From: Nageia nagi
Taxonomy: Eukaryota > Pinophyta
Length of the DNA stretch: 64,000 bases
Assembly (NCBI GenBank): GCA_050084985.1
Contig: JBITNC010000001.1
Location: forward strand, 94,984,001 to 95,048,000
Direction: 5' to 3'
Made by a program: the position numbers and the translations under genes. The notes under the pieces were generated by a model. That model searched no databases. It was not told where the DNA came from and worked only from the letters and a program-made list of their open reading frames with translations. Numbering within the stretch: position 1 is the stretch's first letter; each line of letters starts with the position of its first letter. Positions 46,590 through 57,263 of this stretch are shown here, piece by piece.

Positions 46590-46860
46590 ACACTGACGGG
46601 AACGGGAAAAAACGTAACACAGATTATAAAAAACCCAAACGCCAACGACAAAAACCCCAAACCCTAATGGCAGAAAAACCCCAACGACGACAAAAATACC
46701 TCAACCCCAACCCCAGGCGCAACCACAATGACAGAAAAACCCCAAAGCCAATGGAAAATGAAAACAGTAGTAAAACCCCAACCCCAATGGCAACGGAAAT
46801 AGAAAAAAAGCCCAACGAAAAACCCTAACACTAACGAAAAACAACCCTAAAAAGCTGAAA
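46590..46860. repeat. Degenerate AAAACCCCAA minisatellite
   Basis: Units of about 20-30 bp with the core AAAACCCCAA(C/A)G, interspersed with GACAA or CAATGG, repeat irregularly about ten times. Long open frames on the minus strand (46475-46815) reflect the lack of stops in this repeat and are not supported as genes. Confidence 0.65.
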
Positions 46861-46952
46861 TAACCTAAACCCTGAACTTTCTGCTAAACAATTTGATTAA
46901 CGAAATTTTTTGCTTGCATTCTATACTCTGCACTACCATAGTGGTTCTCTAT

Positions 46953-47162
46953 TCACGTTGCAGATGGAGATCTGAGCGGTGTAGGCTTCTCTGCTGTCTC
47001 GGTCGCCGCCACATCACTGCCTTCCATGGGCTTCTCCGACGAGTTGCCTCTAAATAAATCCCATTCAGTTGTCTGCAGACAAACAAATGCAGTAATATTT
47101 AACTGCCCAGATTAAAAAACCTTGATATGGATTGGTTCTGAACTTACTTCTTCAATGCTCAT
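46953..47162 (-). CDS. Candidate small two-exon gene (44 codons) or 5' exons of a larger gene
   Basis: A GC-rich island in AT-rich surroundings reads on the minus strand as ATG at 47162-47160 (MSIEE), a GT-AG intron 47147-47073 (75 bp, GTAAGT donor, CTGCAG acceptor, T-rich), then an in-phase exon 47072-46953. That exon begins TTEWDLFRGNSSEKPMEG, continues with an Ala/Thr/Glu-rich stretch and ends at TGA. The product would be 44 residues, hydrophilic and without a signal peptide. A C/T-rich leader (CTTTCTCTTTCTCTTACTC) precedes the ATG, as in plant 5' UTRs. A second possible donor (AAC then GTGAAT, three bases before the stop) would allow further exons to the left. I do not recognise the protein. 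Chance is possible for so short a frame. Confidence 0.4.
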
Positions 47163-47239
47163 ATGTTTGCTGAGAGAGATTTGTGTATGAAAGAGAGTAA
47201 GAGAAAGAGAAAGGAGACTACTTTGTTAATCTTCAACAT

Positions 47240-48462
47240 TATTTAGCAGACAATTTTATCTGGTTACGCGTGTAGGCATTCGTGGCATGCTATGAAACTA
47301 CGATTACATCTGATTTTTTTTTTATTTGACGTTGGTTGTATTTTTTTTTGTGTTCGTAAATTTATTTATGATGCTGTCAATCCTGTGATGAGATTTGAAC
47401 TTACATCGTGAATATGAATACAATTAATACTATTGAATAAATTATTAATTAGTTTTTTATTTTTAAATTATATTAAATTTTATTTACAAATAGTTGTATT
47501 TCTATTTTAGAAATATTTTGTGAGAACTATATAAAATAAAATAAGTGTTTTGACATTTTTCATGAATGATGCAAGTATTAGTAATAAAGACATGTATGAT
47601 ACATAAGAAATGATTGTAAAATTTTTTATATATTTTTTTGAAAGATTTTAAATGAATAATTATATGTAAATGATTTTGTTTATTTTTGATACAATAGATC
47701 AAGCTAATGCAATTTAAAATTTTAGATTTCACCTATGTTTATGATATGAATTAATCAATATTATAATTTTATTAAATATTAAAAGTTTAAATATAGATGT
47801 TGATGGAGTCGTTCTACTTGTTTAATGGTAAAGTAAATTAATGATTATATAGGTTGATGATACACTATCAATTATGTAATTTATCTTTTTAAAATTAAGT
47901 AAATTAGAATATTTTTTTGAACTCAATAGAAAAATATTTTATTTGTTTCAATATTTTAAATATATATCTAAAAAACATCAAGATTTATCATTCTCAAAGC
48001 ATCTATCTTAAATATTTTTATAACTTACATAAAATATTACTAAATATAACATAAATTATAAATAAAACTGTAATAAATATCTCACACGTTTTCTATATAT
48101 ATATATATATTACATAACAACAATTAAATATAAATAAAAATTAAATAGAAGAAAAAGTTGTTGATTAATTTTTAAATGTTCACTTGTTTAATTATCCATT
48201 TAAATATTTTAATTGGTCTAATTATTTTTCAAATATAGTTAAACTATAATAATTCTAATTTTTATAATATTAAATTTATTGATTGATCAATTTAGATTTT
48301 TTTTTTTTAAGTTTGACAGTCAAACATTTGGATGTTGCCATTGAAGGATGCCTCTAGACATAATTAATTAGTAAGTAGAAGAATTTCCCATGTATTTGTA
48401 GTTGGATGGCTTTTGAAACATATCAATCTCATAGTTATTTTAGATTTAGATAACAACTCAAA
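47240..48462. other. AT-rich stretch, nothing recognised
   Basis: A (TA)n run lies at about 48097-48110. The minus-strand open frame at 47502-47732 is low complexity and is not supported. Confidence 0.6.
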
Positions 48463-48526
48463 TCTATCCTTTGATGATAATCTTGCTTACTATCTCTACT
48501 ACCCTCTCCTCAACATACAATGAACC

Positions 48527-48721
48527 TTGAGATATTCATATCCTTCAAGCATGACAAATAAAGATAACAAGGATTTAGCATCTGAATATGTATGGCAAAA
48601 TGAGGATGCTTTTCCCACTAATATTGAGGGGTGGATACCATTGGCCAAGACCTATGAACTTTACTTAGGAATATTAATTTTTATGATTATTTACTTGCAT
48701 AATTACTATCCCCATATATAG
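48527..48721 (+). pseudogene. Unit 1 copy of the repeated short coding-like frame
   Basis: The frame reads MTNKDNKDLASEYVWQNEDA then FPTNIEGWIPLAKTYE. The same peptide occurs in unit 2 from ATG 59907 (MSIDTLDQLAKWENVFNTHA, NKDNEDLASKYVWG) and in unit 3 from ATG 61423 (MSIDTLDQIAKWSYAF, NKDNEDLAS then a stop). In units 2 and 3 an upstream MNLEIF-type start is separated by an in-frame TAG or TAA. Unit 1 has lost the middle part. The family is not recognised; it could be a fragment of a host gene or of a mobile element gag. Confidence 0.5.
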
Positions 48722-49128
48722 TATGCCTTAATTTTTGCTATTTTTAAGCATATGAACTTTCTCTCAACTAACCTTATATTTGCAATGTTAAATATTTATA
48801 TTTATTTTTCAATATAAATATTTTTTTACAAAAAGTAATTATATTACAACAATATGAGTTATGTATTTTTAAAAGTATAAGGATTTTATACAAAGTTCAT
48901 ATTGAAGATTGTGTTATTTTATATGTACTGTTATGTCATTAATAAATTTTGAAGGGAAAATATTAATAACTTATTATGGTTTCATTAAAAATTTAAAGAA
49001 AAAATTTTAATACTGATAAATATTTCCTCTATCTAGGATAAATTGAAAATGTTTTCCTCGAAAGTACCTTGGAAAATTTTGATAAATCAACTAAAAATAA
49101 ATTTAGATTTCATTTTTGAGATATGATT

Positions 49129-49390
49129 TGTGAAGATTCACAAGGAGAGCAAATCAAACCCAGAAAGGTAAATGTAATAGCACCACAAAATAAAGAGAGA
49201 AGCAAGAATCCTTAGAATTGATCAATCTGAAAATGAGAATGGAAGCCAAATAAATAGGGCAAATACAAGCTAGTGTACAACAACATGCCAACCATGTGTG
49301 AAGGTAAAATATCACCACAACTGACTAGCTAGAAATAAGAATACCTAGGAAATAAATAAAATACTGCTAAGTGAACTTAATACTCTAACA
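49129..49390 (-). repeat. 3' LTR of element D
   Basis: 262 bp, shorter than the other LTR because the segment between GTGAAGGTAAAA and GACTAGCTAG is reduced. The polypurine tract is at 49391-49401. Confidence 0.93.
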
Positions 49391-49599
49391 ACCCCCTTAA
49401 GTGAACAAGGAGGTAAAGTGGCACATCCATAAAAATGAGTCCCAGTAATAAGGCCTGATCAAGTACTCATTTATAATATGTGCAAAGAATCTGCTAAAAT
49501 ATGATGAAAAAATCACATTGGGAAAAAACCATCTCACAATAGAAGAGGGAGGATGGAGAGGAAGATGTCCTCATCAACACCTCCCAAGGACAACTTCCT

Positions 49600-50110
49600 T
49601 CACCCCAAGCAAGCCACGTAACTCAAGGAAATTAGGTGATGCAAAGGATTTAGTGAAGATGTTTGTAGTTTGTTGTTTTATAGAATGTACTCCAAGATGA
49701 GAATGCAATCTTGAATATGCTGATAGATGAAATGCATGTGGACCTCAATGTGTTTGGTGCGTTGATACTCAACATGATTGCACGAAATATGAATCATGCT
49801 TTGATTGTCACACCAAAGAACTGAGGTTCGAGACTGAAGGTAGCCAAACTTCTCCAATAACTATCGAAGCCAAAGTGCCTCATGAATCGCATAAACAATT
49901 GCTCTATACTCTTCCTCAATCAATGATAATGCAATAGATTGTTGCTTCTTGCACGACCAAGTGATGGGAAAAGTACTAAAACAAAATACATAGCCAAAAG
50001 TGGAATGATAATCATCAAAAGAACTAGCCCAATCGAAATTTGTATATCCACTCAACACTAGATCACCTCTTGTGTAATGTAGACTGAAATAGGTAGTGCC
50101 CCTCACATAT
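49600..50110 (-). pseudogene. Element D RNase H
   Basis: The minus strand reads MRGTTYFSLHYTRGDLVLSG then FDWASSFDDYHSTFGYVFC, ITWSCKKQQSIALSLIEEEY and RAIVYAIHEALWLR (49861-50106). It continues in other frames with VLWCDNQSMIHISCN, RTKHIEVHMHFI and a C-terminal tail. The first catalytic D is in the YTNFDWA segment, where YxDADWA is usual. Stops occur near 49860. Confidence 0.9.
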
Positions 50111-51060
50111 CAAAGAATCCTCTTGGTTGCCTGCCAATAAGACTCATGAGGGGTATGTGCAAACTGAGAAAGAAGCCTAACAACATATGAAATATTTGGT
50201 TGAGTATAGGTGAGATATAGAAGACTTCCAACCAACTAGAGATACAAAGTAGCATCACATAGTGGTGAAGTGCAAGTGGAAGTCAAAGTCATCCCATTTT
50301 GAAAAGGTGTTGGAGAAGGATTACAATCTACCATCCTAAATTGTTGAAGAAGATCTAATGCATATTTTTGCTGATATATGGAAATCTCTGAATCTCTCTA
50401 TGTCACCTAAAACCAAGAAACTAATGGGCAAGTCCAAGATTTTCCATCTCAAATATCTCATAGAGCCTTATAAATTGTATGAATGTGAGAGCAAGAGGTG
50501 TCAGTGAGAAGAAGATCATCAACATACAACACCAAAATAGTGGTATCTACTCCATGTCTCCAGATATAGATTGTAGGGTTAGAGGAACATCGTACAAAAA
50601 ACAATGGAGAGGAGAAAAGAATCCATCTTCTCAATATACCATGCCCGAGGAGCTTGTTTGAGATCATAAAGATATTTTCTAAACCTACAAACAAGTGAGG
50701 AATCCTATACAAAACTAGAGGGCTACTCCATATAGATCTCCTCATGCAAATCACCATACAAAAAAGGTGCCTCTTCACATCCATCTAAAAAATTAACCAT
50801 CCATGAGTAGTAGCAACAACAAGTATAAGGTGAACTGAATCCATCTTGACCATAGGGGAAAAGGTCTTAGAGTAGTCAATCCCTTCAACTTGTGAGAACC
50901 CCTTGGCAATAAGAAGAGTCTTATACTTTTCAATGGAATCATCAACTACATACTAGGTTTGGTACACCCATTTACATTGAACCAAATTCCTTCCATGGAG
51001 AAGAGAAACAAGCTCCCAAGTATTATTCTTCAAAAAGGAAGAATACTCAATCGTCATGGC
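50110..51060 (-). pseudogene. Element D reverse transcriptase
   Basis: From right to left it reads EWNDAMTIEYSSFLKNNTWE, VSLLHGRNLVQCKWVYQT, then a stop, KYKTLLIAKGFSQVEGIDY, TFSPMVKMDSVHLI and MDVKRHLF. The frame is lost between about 50640 and 50790, and it resumes with TTILVLYVDDLLLTDTSCSH (50458-50560). The catalytic YVDD is intact. Frameshifts and stops inactivate the gene. Confidence 0.9.
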
Positions 51061-52300
51061 ATCATTCCACTCTGGTATACCATGAGCCTTTGAAAATGTT
51101 TGTGGATCACCTAAATGTGCCTGACCAACTAGATTGGAAATGATGAAATAATAGCAGTAAGAAGAGAGATCCTTGATGAAAGGTGTTGCATCTTCAAGTG
51201 TAGAGCGAGGCCATTTGTGCATGCAACTATCAACAATGGAAGAAGATGCAACATCAACAGAAGGAGTAGCAACAACTGTAGGTGAAGGAGGTGTAGAAGG
51301 ATCAATAGTTGGTGTGGGAGCAACAATCTCAGGAATATTCTCCCCATGAAAGACCTCAGAATATGTGTCACAAGAGTCAAGTAAGACTACGGAAGGAGAT
51401 GAAGAGGGAGAATCAAGAAGGTGCTCATCAAATTGAACATGAGTGTGGAAGAAAAGATCATGGGTATCAAGATCAATCAGTCTATACACCTTCATATCCT
51501 CACTATAGCTAACAAAGATGAGAGGCTTTCTCTTCTTCTCCAATGCCTTATGCTTGGTATTCGAAATGAAAACCGAAGCATGACTACCAAACACTCTGAA
51601 ATGTGACACATATGGATTAGTTCCACTCCAAGTCTCTTTAGGAGTCATATGATCAAGTGCTCGATGAGGAGTACAATTCTGGATGTAGTTCACACAATTG
51701 ACTTCCTCAATCTAGAAAATAAGAGGAAAGTCTCTAGAATGCATCATACAACTAGCCATCTCCTTTAGTGTTTTGCTCATTCTTTCTGCAACTCCATTCT
51801 ATTGTTGGTTGTGAGGGATTGAATGTTGATGAATTATTCCATGCTTCTCAAGGAACTCTAAAAACTTAGTGCTAAATTACTCCGCCACATTTTCTGTACC
51901 AAGCTTTTTGATGCAAATGGAATATTGATTCTCGACCAAAGCCTTGAAGACTTTGAAATGAGAAAAGATATCACTCTTGTACTTGAGAAAATACACCCAA
52001 GTACATCTCGAGAAATCATCAATAAAAGTAAGTGCATATTGAGCTCCAATGAAGGATGGATGCAAAAAGACCATTAAGCCACTATGCACTAAATCTAAAA
52101 GAGAAGATGCATGATTAGCTTTACCTTTAGGAAAAGGGTCTTGATGTTGCTTCCCAAGGGCACAACTAGGGAAAACACCATCAGAACAAGACACCTTAAG
52201 CAAGCCAGTGACCATATTATAAAAATATAACTGCTACAAATATCTATAGTTGAGGTGCCCAAACCTCTCATGCCAAAGTATACTCACATAGTCTGCATGG
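51060..52300 (-). pseudogene. Element D integrase with Ser/Pro-rich linker
   Basis: Order on the minus strand: HERFGHLNYRYL and CALGKQHQDPFPKG (zinc region), ALTFIDDFSRCTWVYFLKYK (first catalytic Asp), FKALVENQYSICIKKLGTEN, a stop, NGVAERMSKTLKEMASCMM, then 50953-51693 with MNYIQNCTPHRALDHMTPKE, WSGTNPYVSHFRVFGSHASV and FVSYSEDMKVYRLID. A linker rich in Ser, Pro and Thr (about 51180-51400) joins it to RT. LGTEN stands where LRSDN or LRTDN is usual, so the second Asp is replaced. Confidence 0.92.
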
Positions 52301-52355
52301 GATACCAACCTAGTACTTGAATCAACATCATCAAAGCCCTAAAATTGATAAAGCC

Positions 52356-52780
52356 TCAATAAATGGTCAACATCACCTCATGCAAGAATTGACTTTGGAT
52401 CCTGCAAACTACAAATCTCAAAATTATTGGTTGTGAATAAAATAGTCCTCCCACCACTAGTATTACATATCTAATACATAAAAAGAAGGTTGGAAGAGAG
52501 ATCAAGAACCAAAAGCACATTAAGGACACAACCATTTGCAATATGAATGTCCCCTTTCCTCTTCATAGAAATATGAGAGGAATCACCAACCTTAATACTA
52601 GAAGTAGAAGGAGAATAAAGAGATGGAAAAGACTCTTTGGATGGAGTCATATGATGAGAGGCACCTGAATCCATAAACCAACTCTCTAAAACAAAATGTC
52701 CCTTCCCATGAACATTGAAAGCCTTGCCTAATACATGAGAAGTTTCAGATTTTTGCTTCTTTTTATCATCTTTCATCTTT
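52356..52780 (-). pseudogene. Element D aspartic protease
   Basis: 52471-52776 reads HGKGHFVLESWFMDSGASHH, MTPSKESFPSLYSPST, IKVGDSSHISMKRKGDI and VLLVLDLSSNLLFM. The DSGASHHMT motif and the LxxNLL motif are intact. A stop follows at the end of this piece. Confidence 0.92.
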
Positions 52781-53550
52781 TTGTAATATTTTTCAATGAC
52801 ATGTCTAATCTTCCCACAATAAGAACAAGTAGGCTTCTCTTTCTCTTCAGTGGATTTGGAATCAGAGGCTTTTGGAGCTAGTTGTGGTGTAGTGGGCTTA
52901 GGCTTACGCTTGAGCTTGCCTTTACCTTTAGATGTTGTTAATGCCTTAAATGAAGATGAAGATGCCTCAAAAGTTAAAATTTTAGTCTCTTCCCTTGTAA
53001 GATGCTCATAAAATTCTTCTTAGGCATTGTGAATTTATCACCCATGACATCCTTTGTAGAGAGGAATGTAGAAGCAAATGCATGGAATGGGCCTTTCACT
53101 TTTGATAAAATAAAATAAATGCATTCATCCTCTTTTTTATTTTTACCACTATCTAATAATATTTATGTACAACTCCTTAAATTTAATGAGATAATCAACC
53201 ATGGTGGGATAGTTATTAGGAGAAAGTAGTAAGTTGAGCATCAATTTACATGGCCCTCATTGTGTCAACTTTACCAAACAAAGACTCCAATTTATCCATG
53301 CTTCATGTGGTATAGTTATACTATCAAGATGAAACTGCAAGTTCTCATTAACATTTGATTTTATTAGCCCAAATGCCTCACCAGTTACCTTTGTGAATGA
53401 CCAAGTTTCATAGTCTGATTTGAATGTGAATTTTTTCTCCTTAATGAATGCATTTAGTCCTCTTTATGCTAATGCTTTCAACATCTGTGGTTTCTAAGTA
53501 TGATAGTTATGAGGTGTGAGAGGTTCAATTTTAAATGATGAATGCTCCAT
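52781..53550 (-). pseudogene. Element D gag
   Basis: The start is placed at ATG 53550-53548 (MEHSSFKIEPLTPHNYHT). Later pieces read KEKKFTFKSDYETWSFTKV, GEAFGLIKSNVNENLQFHLD, IPHEAWINWSLCLVK and YPTMVDYLIKFKELYI, which follow the copia gag pattern. Near 52790-52835 the knuckle reads CSYCGKIRHVIEKYY, with the last cysteine replaced by tyrosine. Several stops are present. Confidence 0.85.
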
Positions 53551-54678
53551 CTCAAAGCACAAAAAAAATCAGTAACCAAGCAATAAGAAGGGTGCAAAAA
53601 TTTGCACCCAACACAAGAAGACCCCACTTATATTTTATTTACTTTCAAAGGATCCTAAAAAAAATACCTTTATAGCCTTAGGATACAACCAAAGTGTCTG
53701 AAAACATCTTAGTCCTAGCTTCACAATGCAAAAAGGGCACCCAAAATAGAGTTCATTTTCCCAAAATATCGAACTAAATTCGATGCCTCCAAAAAAGATT
53801 TAAATGGCCTCCCAAAAAATATTAATAAAATAAAATATTTATCCAATTTCACAAATTAGAAAAATATTTTTTATTTTATTTTTTATTTTTAGAGAACTAT
53901 AGAGATGTAAAAAATAATTTAATTCACCTTCTGCAGAGCAGAGGCACGTAGGTGGAGGTGCTTGAACAGAGGTGCAACAGAGGAGAAGCATTGGTTGGAG
54001 GGCTGATTGTTGAAGGTTGCATGCGAGGGAAGTTTCCTAGGATTGAAGATACCAGAGGAAGCAACCCATAGAGTCCTCAAGATGAGGAGTGAGGAGTGTC
54101 ACATGATGCACAAAGGCTGGAGGAATGCTGGGAGCAAATCGAGACCTTGAGAGTTGTGTGCAGGGAAGACATCAAGTTGTCTAGTAGCTGGGTAAGGTTG
54201 CATGAGGAGCGCATTAGTTTGTAGGTTTAGGAGAGCAGAGCTATGGGGAAAATAAGCCACGATCTAGTGAAAACACCACTTAGAAATGCAGACCATGAGT
54301 AGAATGGTGGTCGCAAGGAAGTGATGTGCGTGTGAGGGGTGCACGAGGAGCTACAACCAGAGGTGATGCTCTCTCACCAAAAAAACATAGAGGAGGGCTA
54401 CGTCTAGCAAGGGGACTAAAAGTAATCATGCCAACATCCATAAACTCGTGCAGGAGGAGAGCACACAAAGCCCTTGAACTGGTAGTTCTTGGTCTGGTTC
54501 TATGTGAGGAGGAGAACACATGGCACCCAAGAGGCCAAAACTCATGCAAAGAGCCCAAAAAATAACTCGTTTAGGCAAGGGAACACCCTTCAGATACTGA
54601 GAAATACACCAATAGAACATCAAACAACGAGAGATTACAAACTTCACAAAGAGTCTAGATGTTTGCAAAAATTTAACC
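53551..54678 (-). other. Element D leader with a GC-rich segment
   Basis: About 1.1 kb between gag and the primer-binding site. 53930-54560 is clearly richer in G (on the + strand) than its surroundings and has overlapping open frames on both strands (54280-54668), none with recognised motifs. As in family A, the element-sense strand is pyrimidine-rich. Confidence 0.65.
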
Positions 54679-54691
54679 TTCTTTGGTACCT
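54679..54691 (-). other. Primer-binding-site-like sequence of element D
   Basis: In element sense the LTR end is followed by AGGTACCAAAGAAGG, a diverged form of TGGTATCAGAGCAGG. Confidence 0.6.
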
Positions 54692-54977
54692 TGTGAAGAT
54701 TTGCAATAAGAGCAAATCAAATTGAGAAAAGAAAATGCAAGAGCACTGCAAAAAAAAGAAAGAATTAAGAATCCTTGGAATTGATCAATCTAAAAATGAG
54801 AATGGAACCTAAATAAATAGGGCAAATACAAGCTAGTGTACAACAACATGCCAACCATGAGTGAAGGTAAAAATACACAAAGTAACAAGGAACTGCTTAT
54901 AACCATAAGAGACTAGCTAGAAATAAGAAGACCTAGGAATAAATAAAATACTCCTAAGTGAACTTAATACTTTAACA
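54692..54977 (-). repeat. 5' LTR of element D
   Basis: 286 bp, TGTGAAGATT start and TTTAACA end on the + strand, followed by the target duplication TGATT at 54978-54982. Confidence 0.94.
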
Positions 54978-55343
54978 TGATTAGCTTAGATATCATAATT
55001 AGCACATATTTATTCTATCAAGAGACAACTATGACTTGTACTTGTCTTCAACCATAACTACTATCTACATATATTTTATTTGTTCTACCACATAAGGGTA
55101 TGGGTAATTGATTCCCTTGAGCATTTTTATTACTTCCCTAATATATATGGATAATAGTTTAGAAATTATGTTGAATTTTCTTAAAATCTATTTAGAATGC
55201 TTGGCAAGCTGTCTACTTCATTTATATAATAAGGTAAAAGAAAATTGGCAAAAATAATAGCTTAATAAGAAAAATATGCAGAAATAAAAAATATACTAAA
55301 TATTATAGAACTAGAAGCCACCTTAAAAATATCCATAGTTAAA

Positions 55344-55553
55344 ATGTATATAATGGATATGCAAGCTAACCATGTGGTAGTTATGCAAGCTAACAATATG
55401 GTCCTTTTTAGATCTTCATTTGTAATCATAAAATCTACCCTCCTTAATGGTTCCCACCTATTACCCTTGATAGATCTTTATTTAATTTTACTTTATCGCA
55501 AAAAATTTAAAGCTCATTTTGAAGGTCTTATAAGGGATTTTCAAGAGTTTTAA
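55344..55553 (+). other. Open frame conserved between array units 1 and 3
   Basis: 69 codons starting MYIMDMQANHVVVMQANN and ending with a basic tail (LYRKKFKAHFEG). The same start and similar residues recur at 61814-62002 (MYIMDMQANHVIVIHVN, LYHKIFRAHFKVF). Unit 2 (about 60315-60520) has the frame with stops. It includes a hydrophobic stretch. It may be a by-product of unit duplication rather than a gene. Confidence 0.35.
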
Positions 55554-55649
55554 TGCATTTGGTTCATTGATAGCTCTAATATAAAATATGATATATGAAA
55601 TCAAGTTCTAAGTTAAAATTTGTGTCCTCCAAAAGATAACCTCCTTGAA

Positions 55650-56270
55650 AAATGTTATTAATAATCTAATATATACTATTGAGTTATCACAAATCTACTA
55701 TCAATTTACGATAATTCTACCACAAATTTTTCACAAAGCTTCTATTTAGTTAACATAAATCTTCTACCATGTCACCCAAAATCTATTATAAGGTAGTTTC
55801 AAGTTTATAATCAAATCATCCAAATTGTACTATCAAGCATTGTCCAATGTTTATTATTTAGTTGTCACATATTTGTTATTAGGTCATTATAAATATACTA
55901 TTGGGTCACTTGATACTCATTACTAAGTTGATAAAATATTTTATAGGTTCATTGTAAATTTTCTACAAGATTTCCTAAGATTCTCTATCAGTAGCCAAAA
56001 TTTTACTATCAAGTTGTAGAAGTCTACTAATAGGTTATCCAACATATGATACTAAGTCATTAATAATACTTTACTTGTATCATAAATCTACTACTAGGTC
56101 ATCCCAAAGTTCTTATCAAGTTATCCAATTTTTTCTACTAATTCACCCATAATCTATCACCTAGTCCTCTAAAATTTGTTATTATTGAGTCACCCAAAAT
56201 ATTCTACTACAATGTCACCCAATATGTGCTACTAAATTGATCATAGTTTTCACTAAGTCACATAAAGTCA
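55650..56270 (+). repeat. Minisatellite of ~22-bp units, unit 1
   Basis: A degenerate unit close to TAGGTCATCCAAAATTTACT plus AT repeats through this stretch, for example GAGTCACCCAAAATATTCTAC and CAATGTCACCCAATATGTGC. Spacing is irregular, 20-30 bp. Confidence 0.8.
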
Positions 56271-56280
56271 AGGTATAAGT

Positions 56281-56780
56281 TGTTGGAATGTATAATGCAT
56301 CATTGTAAAGGTTTTATAATAATCTTTTATATAAGTTCACTAATACTTAAGGGTATCATTTGATACCTTAAGTATTTAAGTGAATATGATAATGTAACTT
56401 GTCCTACACTCCATGTCATGAGCATGCCCCTTGGGTAAAAGGATATGCATATCATGCTTTTGTACATTGGGTAAAAGGGTGATCCAAAGAGAGATTTTGG
56501 CATATAAATAAAAGGTTCTCTCTTTGTGATCACACACTAATTTGTGGAGTAAAACCATGCTATAGAATAGTGTTTAGGAGATGAGTTAAGAGAATTGTAA
56601 GAGATTCATGTTTGTGAATGAAGTGAGATCTAGTTAGTGGATGTACTTCTGGTTGGAGGAACCACTTACATCTTGTGTTATCTTTGTGAGATTGCTTTGT
56701 AAGTTTGTTAGATGTAAATTGTGAACTTTCATATGATCTTGGTAGTTTAGGATTGTATTATTGATAGTTAAATCCTTTCA
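56281..56780 (+). repeat. 5' LTR of element 5
   Basis: TG...CA ends, 500 bp. The U3 hairpin has arms at 56342-56358 and 56361-56376. TATA-like CATATAAATAAAAGG lies at about 56501-56515. Confidence 0.95.
56342..56376 (+). repeat. U3 hairpin of the family A LTR
   Basis: Arm AATACTTAAGGGTATCA (one bulged G) and its partner TGATACCTTAAGTATT are separated by TT. A hairpin at this place is recognisable in every family A LTR in the window. Confidence 0.88.
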
Positions 56781-56782
56781 TT

Positions 56783-56794
56783 TGGTATTAGAGC
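56783..56794 (+). other. Primer-binding site of element 5
   Basis: TGGTATTAGAGC, one substitution from the initiator tRNA-Met complement, two bases after the LTR. Confidence 0.9.
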
Positions 56795-57263
56795 TATTTT
56801 GAAAGTTCCACTTCAACATTTTGGAGATCTTCTTCCTTCAACTTGGAGGTCTTCTTCCTTCAAATTTTGAGGTCTTGTTAAGGTAAAATTAGAAAGAAGG
56901 TATAAATTTTTTCCTTTTTGATTTTTTTATCACTTCATGATACTAACATTATTTATGTGTCAATAGCAAGTTTTTTTTAGAAACATTTGCTTAAAATGAT
57001 AATGTTATGATTATGCAATTATTGCTGCTAATTTTTTTGTTGGTAGCTAATATTTTTTTATTTTTAGTTTATTAATAAAATTGCTTAAAACAATAGTAAT
57101 ATGTTTTTATTATAATATAAGATAGCAATTTCTTTTTACCATATAGATATTGATTTTATTTAAAAAAAATTGAAGTAATTATTTTTTTTGCAATCTTACT
57201 AAGCATTATGTATTTTTTTTTCTAAAAATTGAACATGAGGACATTAGGTAGCCATCTTCCTCT

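Larger units (their letters stand above)
49129..54977 (-). mobile_element. Full-length Ty1/copia element D
   Basis: LTRs at 49129-49390 and 54692-54977 start TGTGAAGATT and end TAACA on the + strand. The target duplication TGATT is at 49124-49128 and 54978-54982. A polypurine tract (ACCCCCTTAAG on the + strand) lies inside the left LTR and a primer-binding-site-like sequence inside the right LTR. Gag, protease, integrase, RT and RNase H follow in copia order with stops in each. Sequence differs clearly from family A. Confidence 0.95.

Noticed and set aside
46475-46815. Minus-strand hydrophobic open frames (61 and 63 codons) as membrane proteins
   Set aside because: They arise from reading the GGGGTTTT-type minisatellite; both overlap and have no other support.
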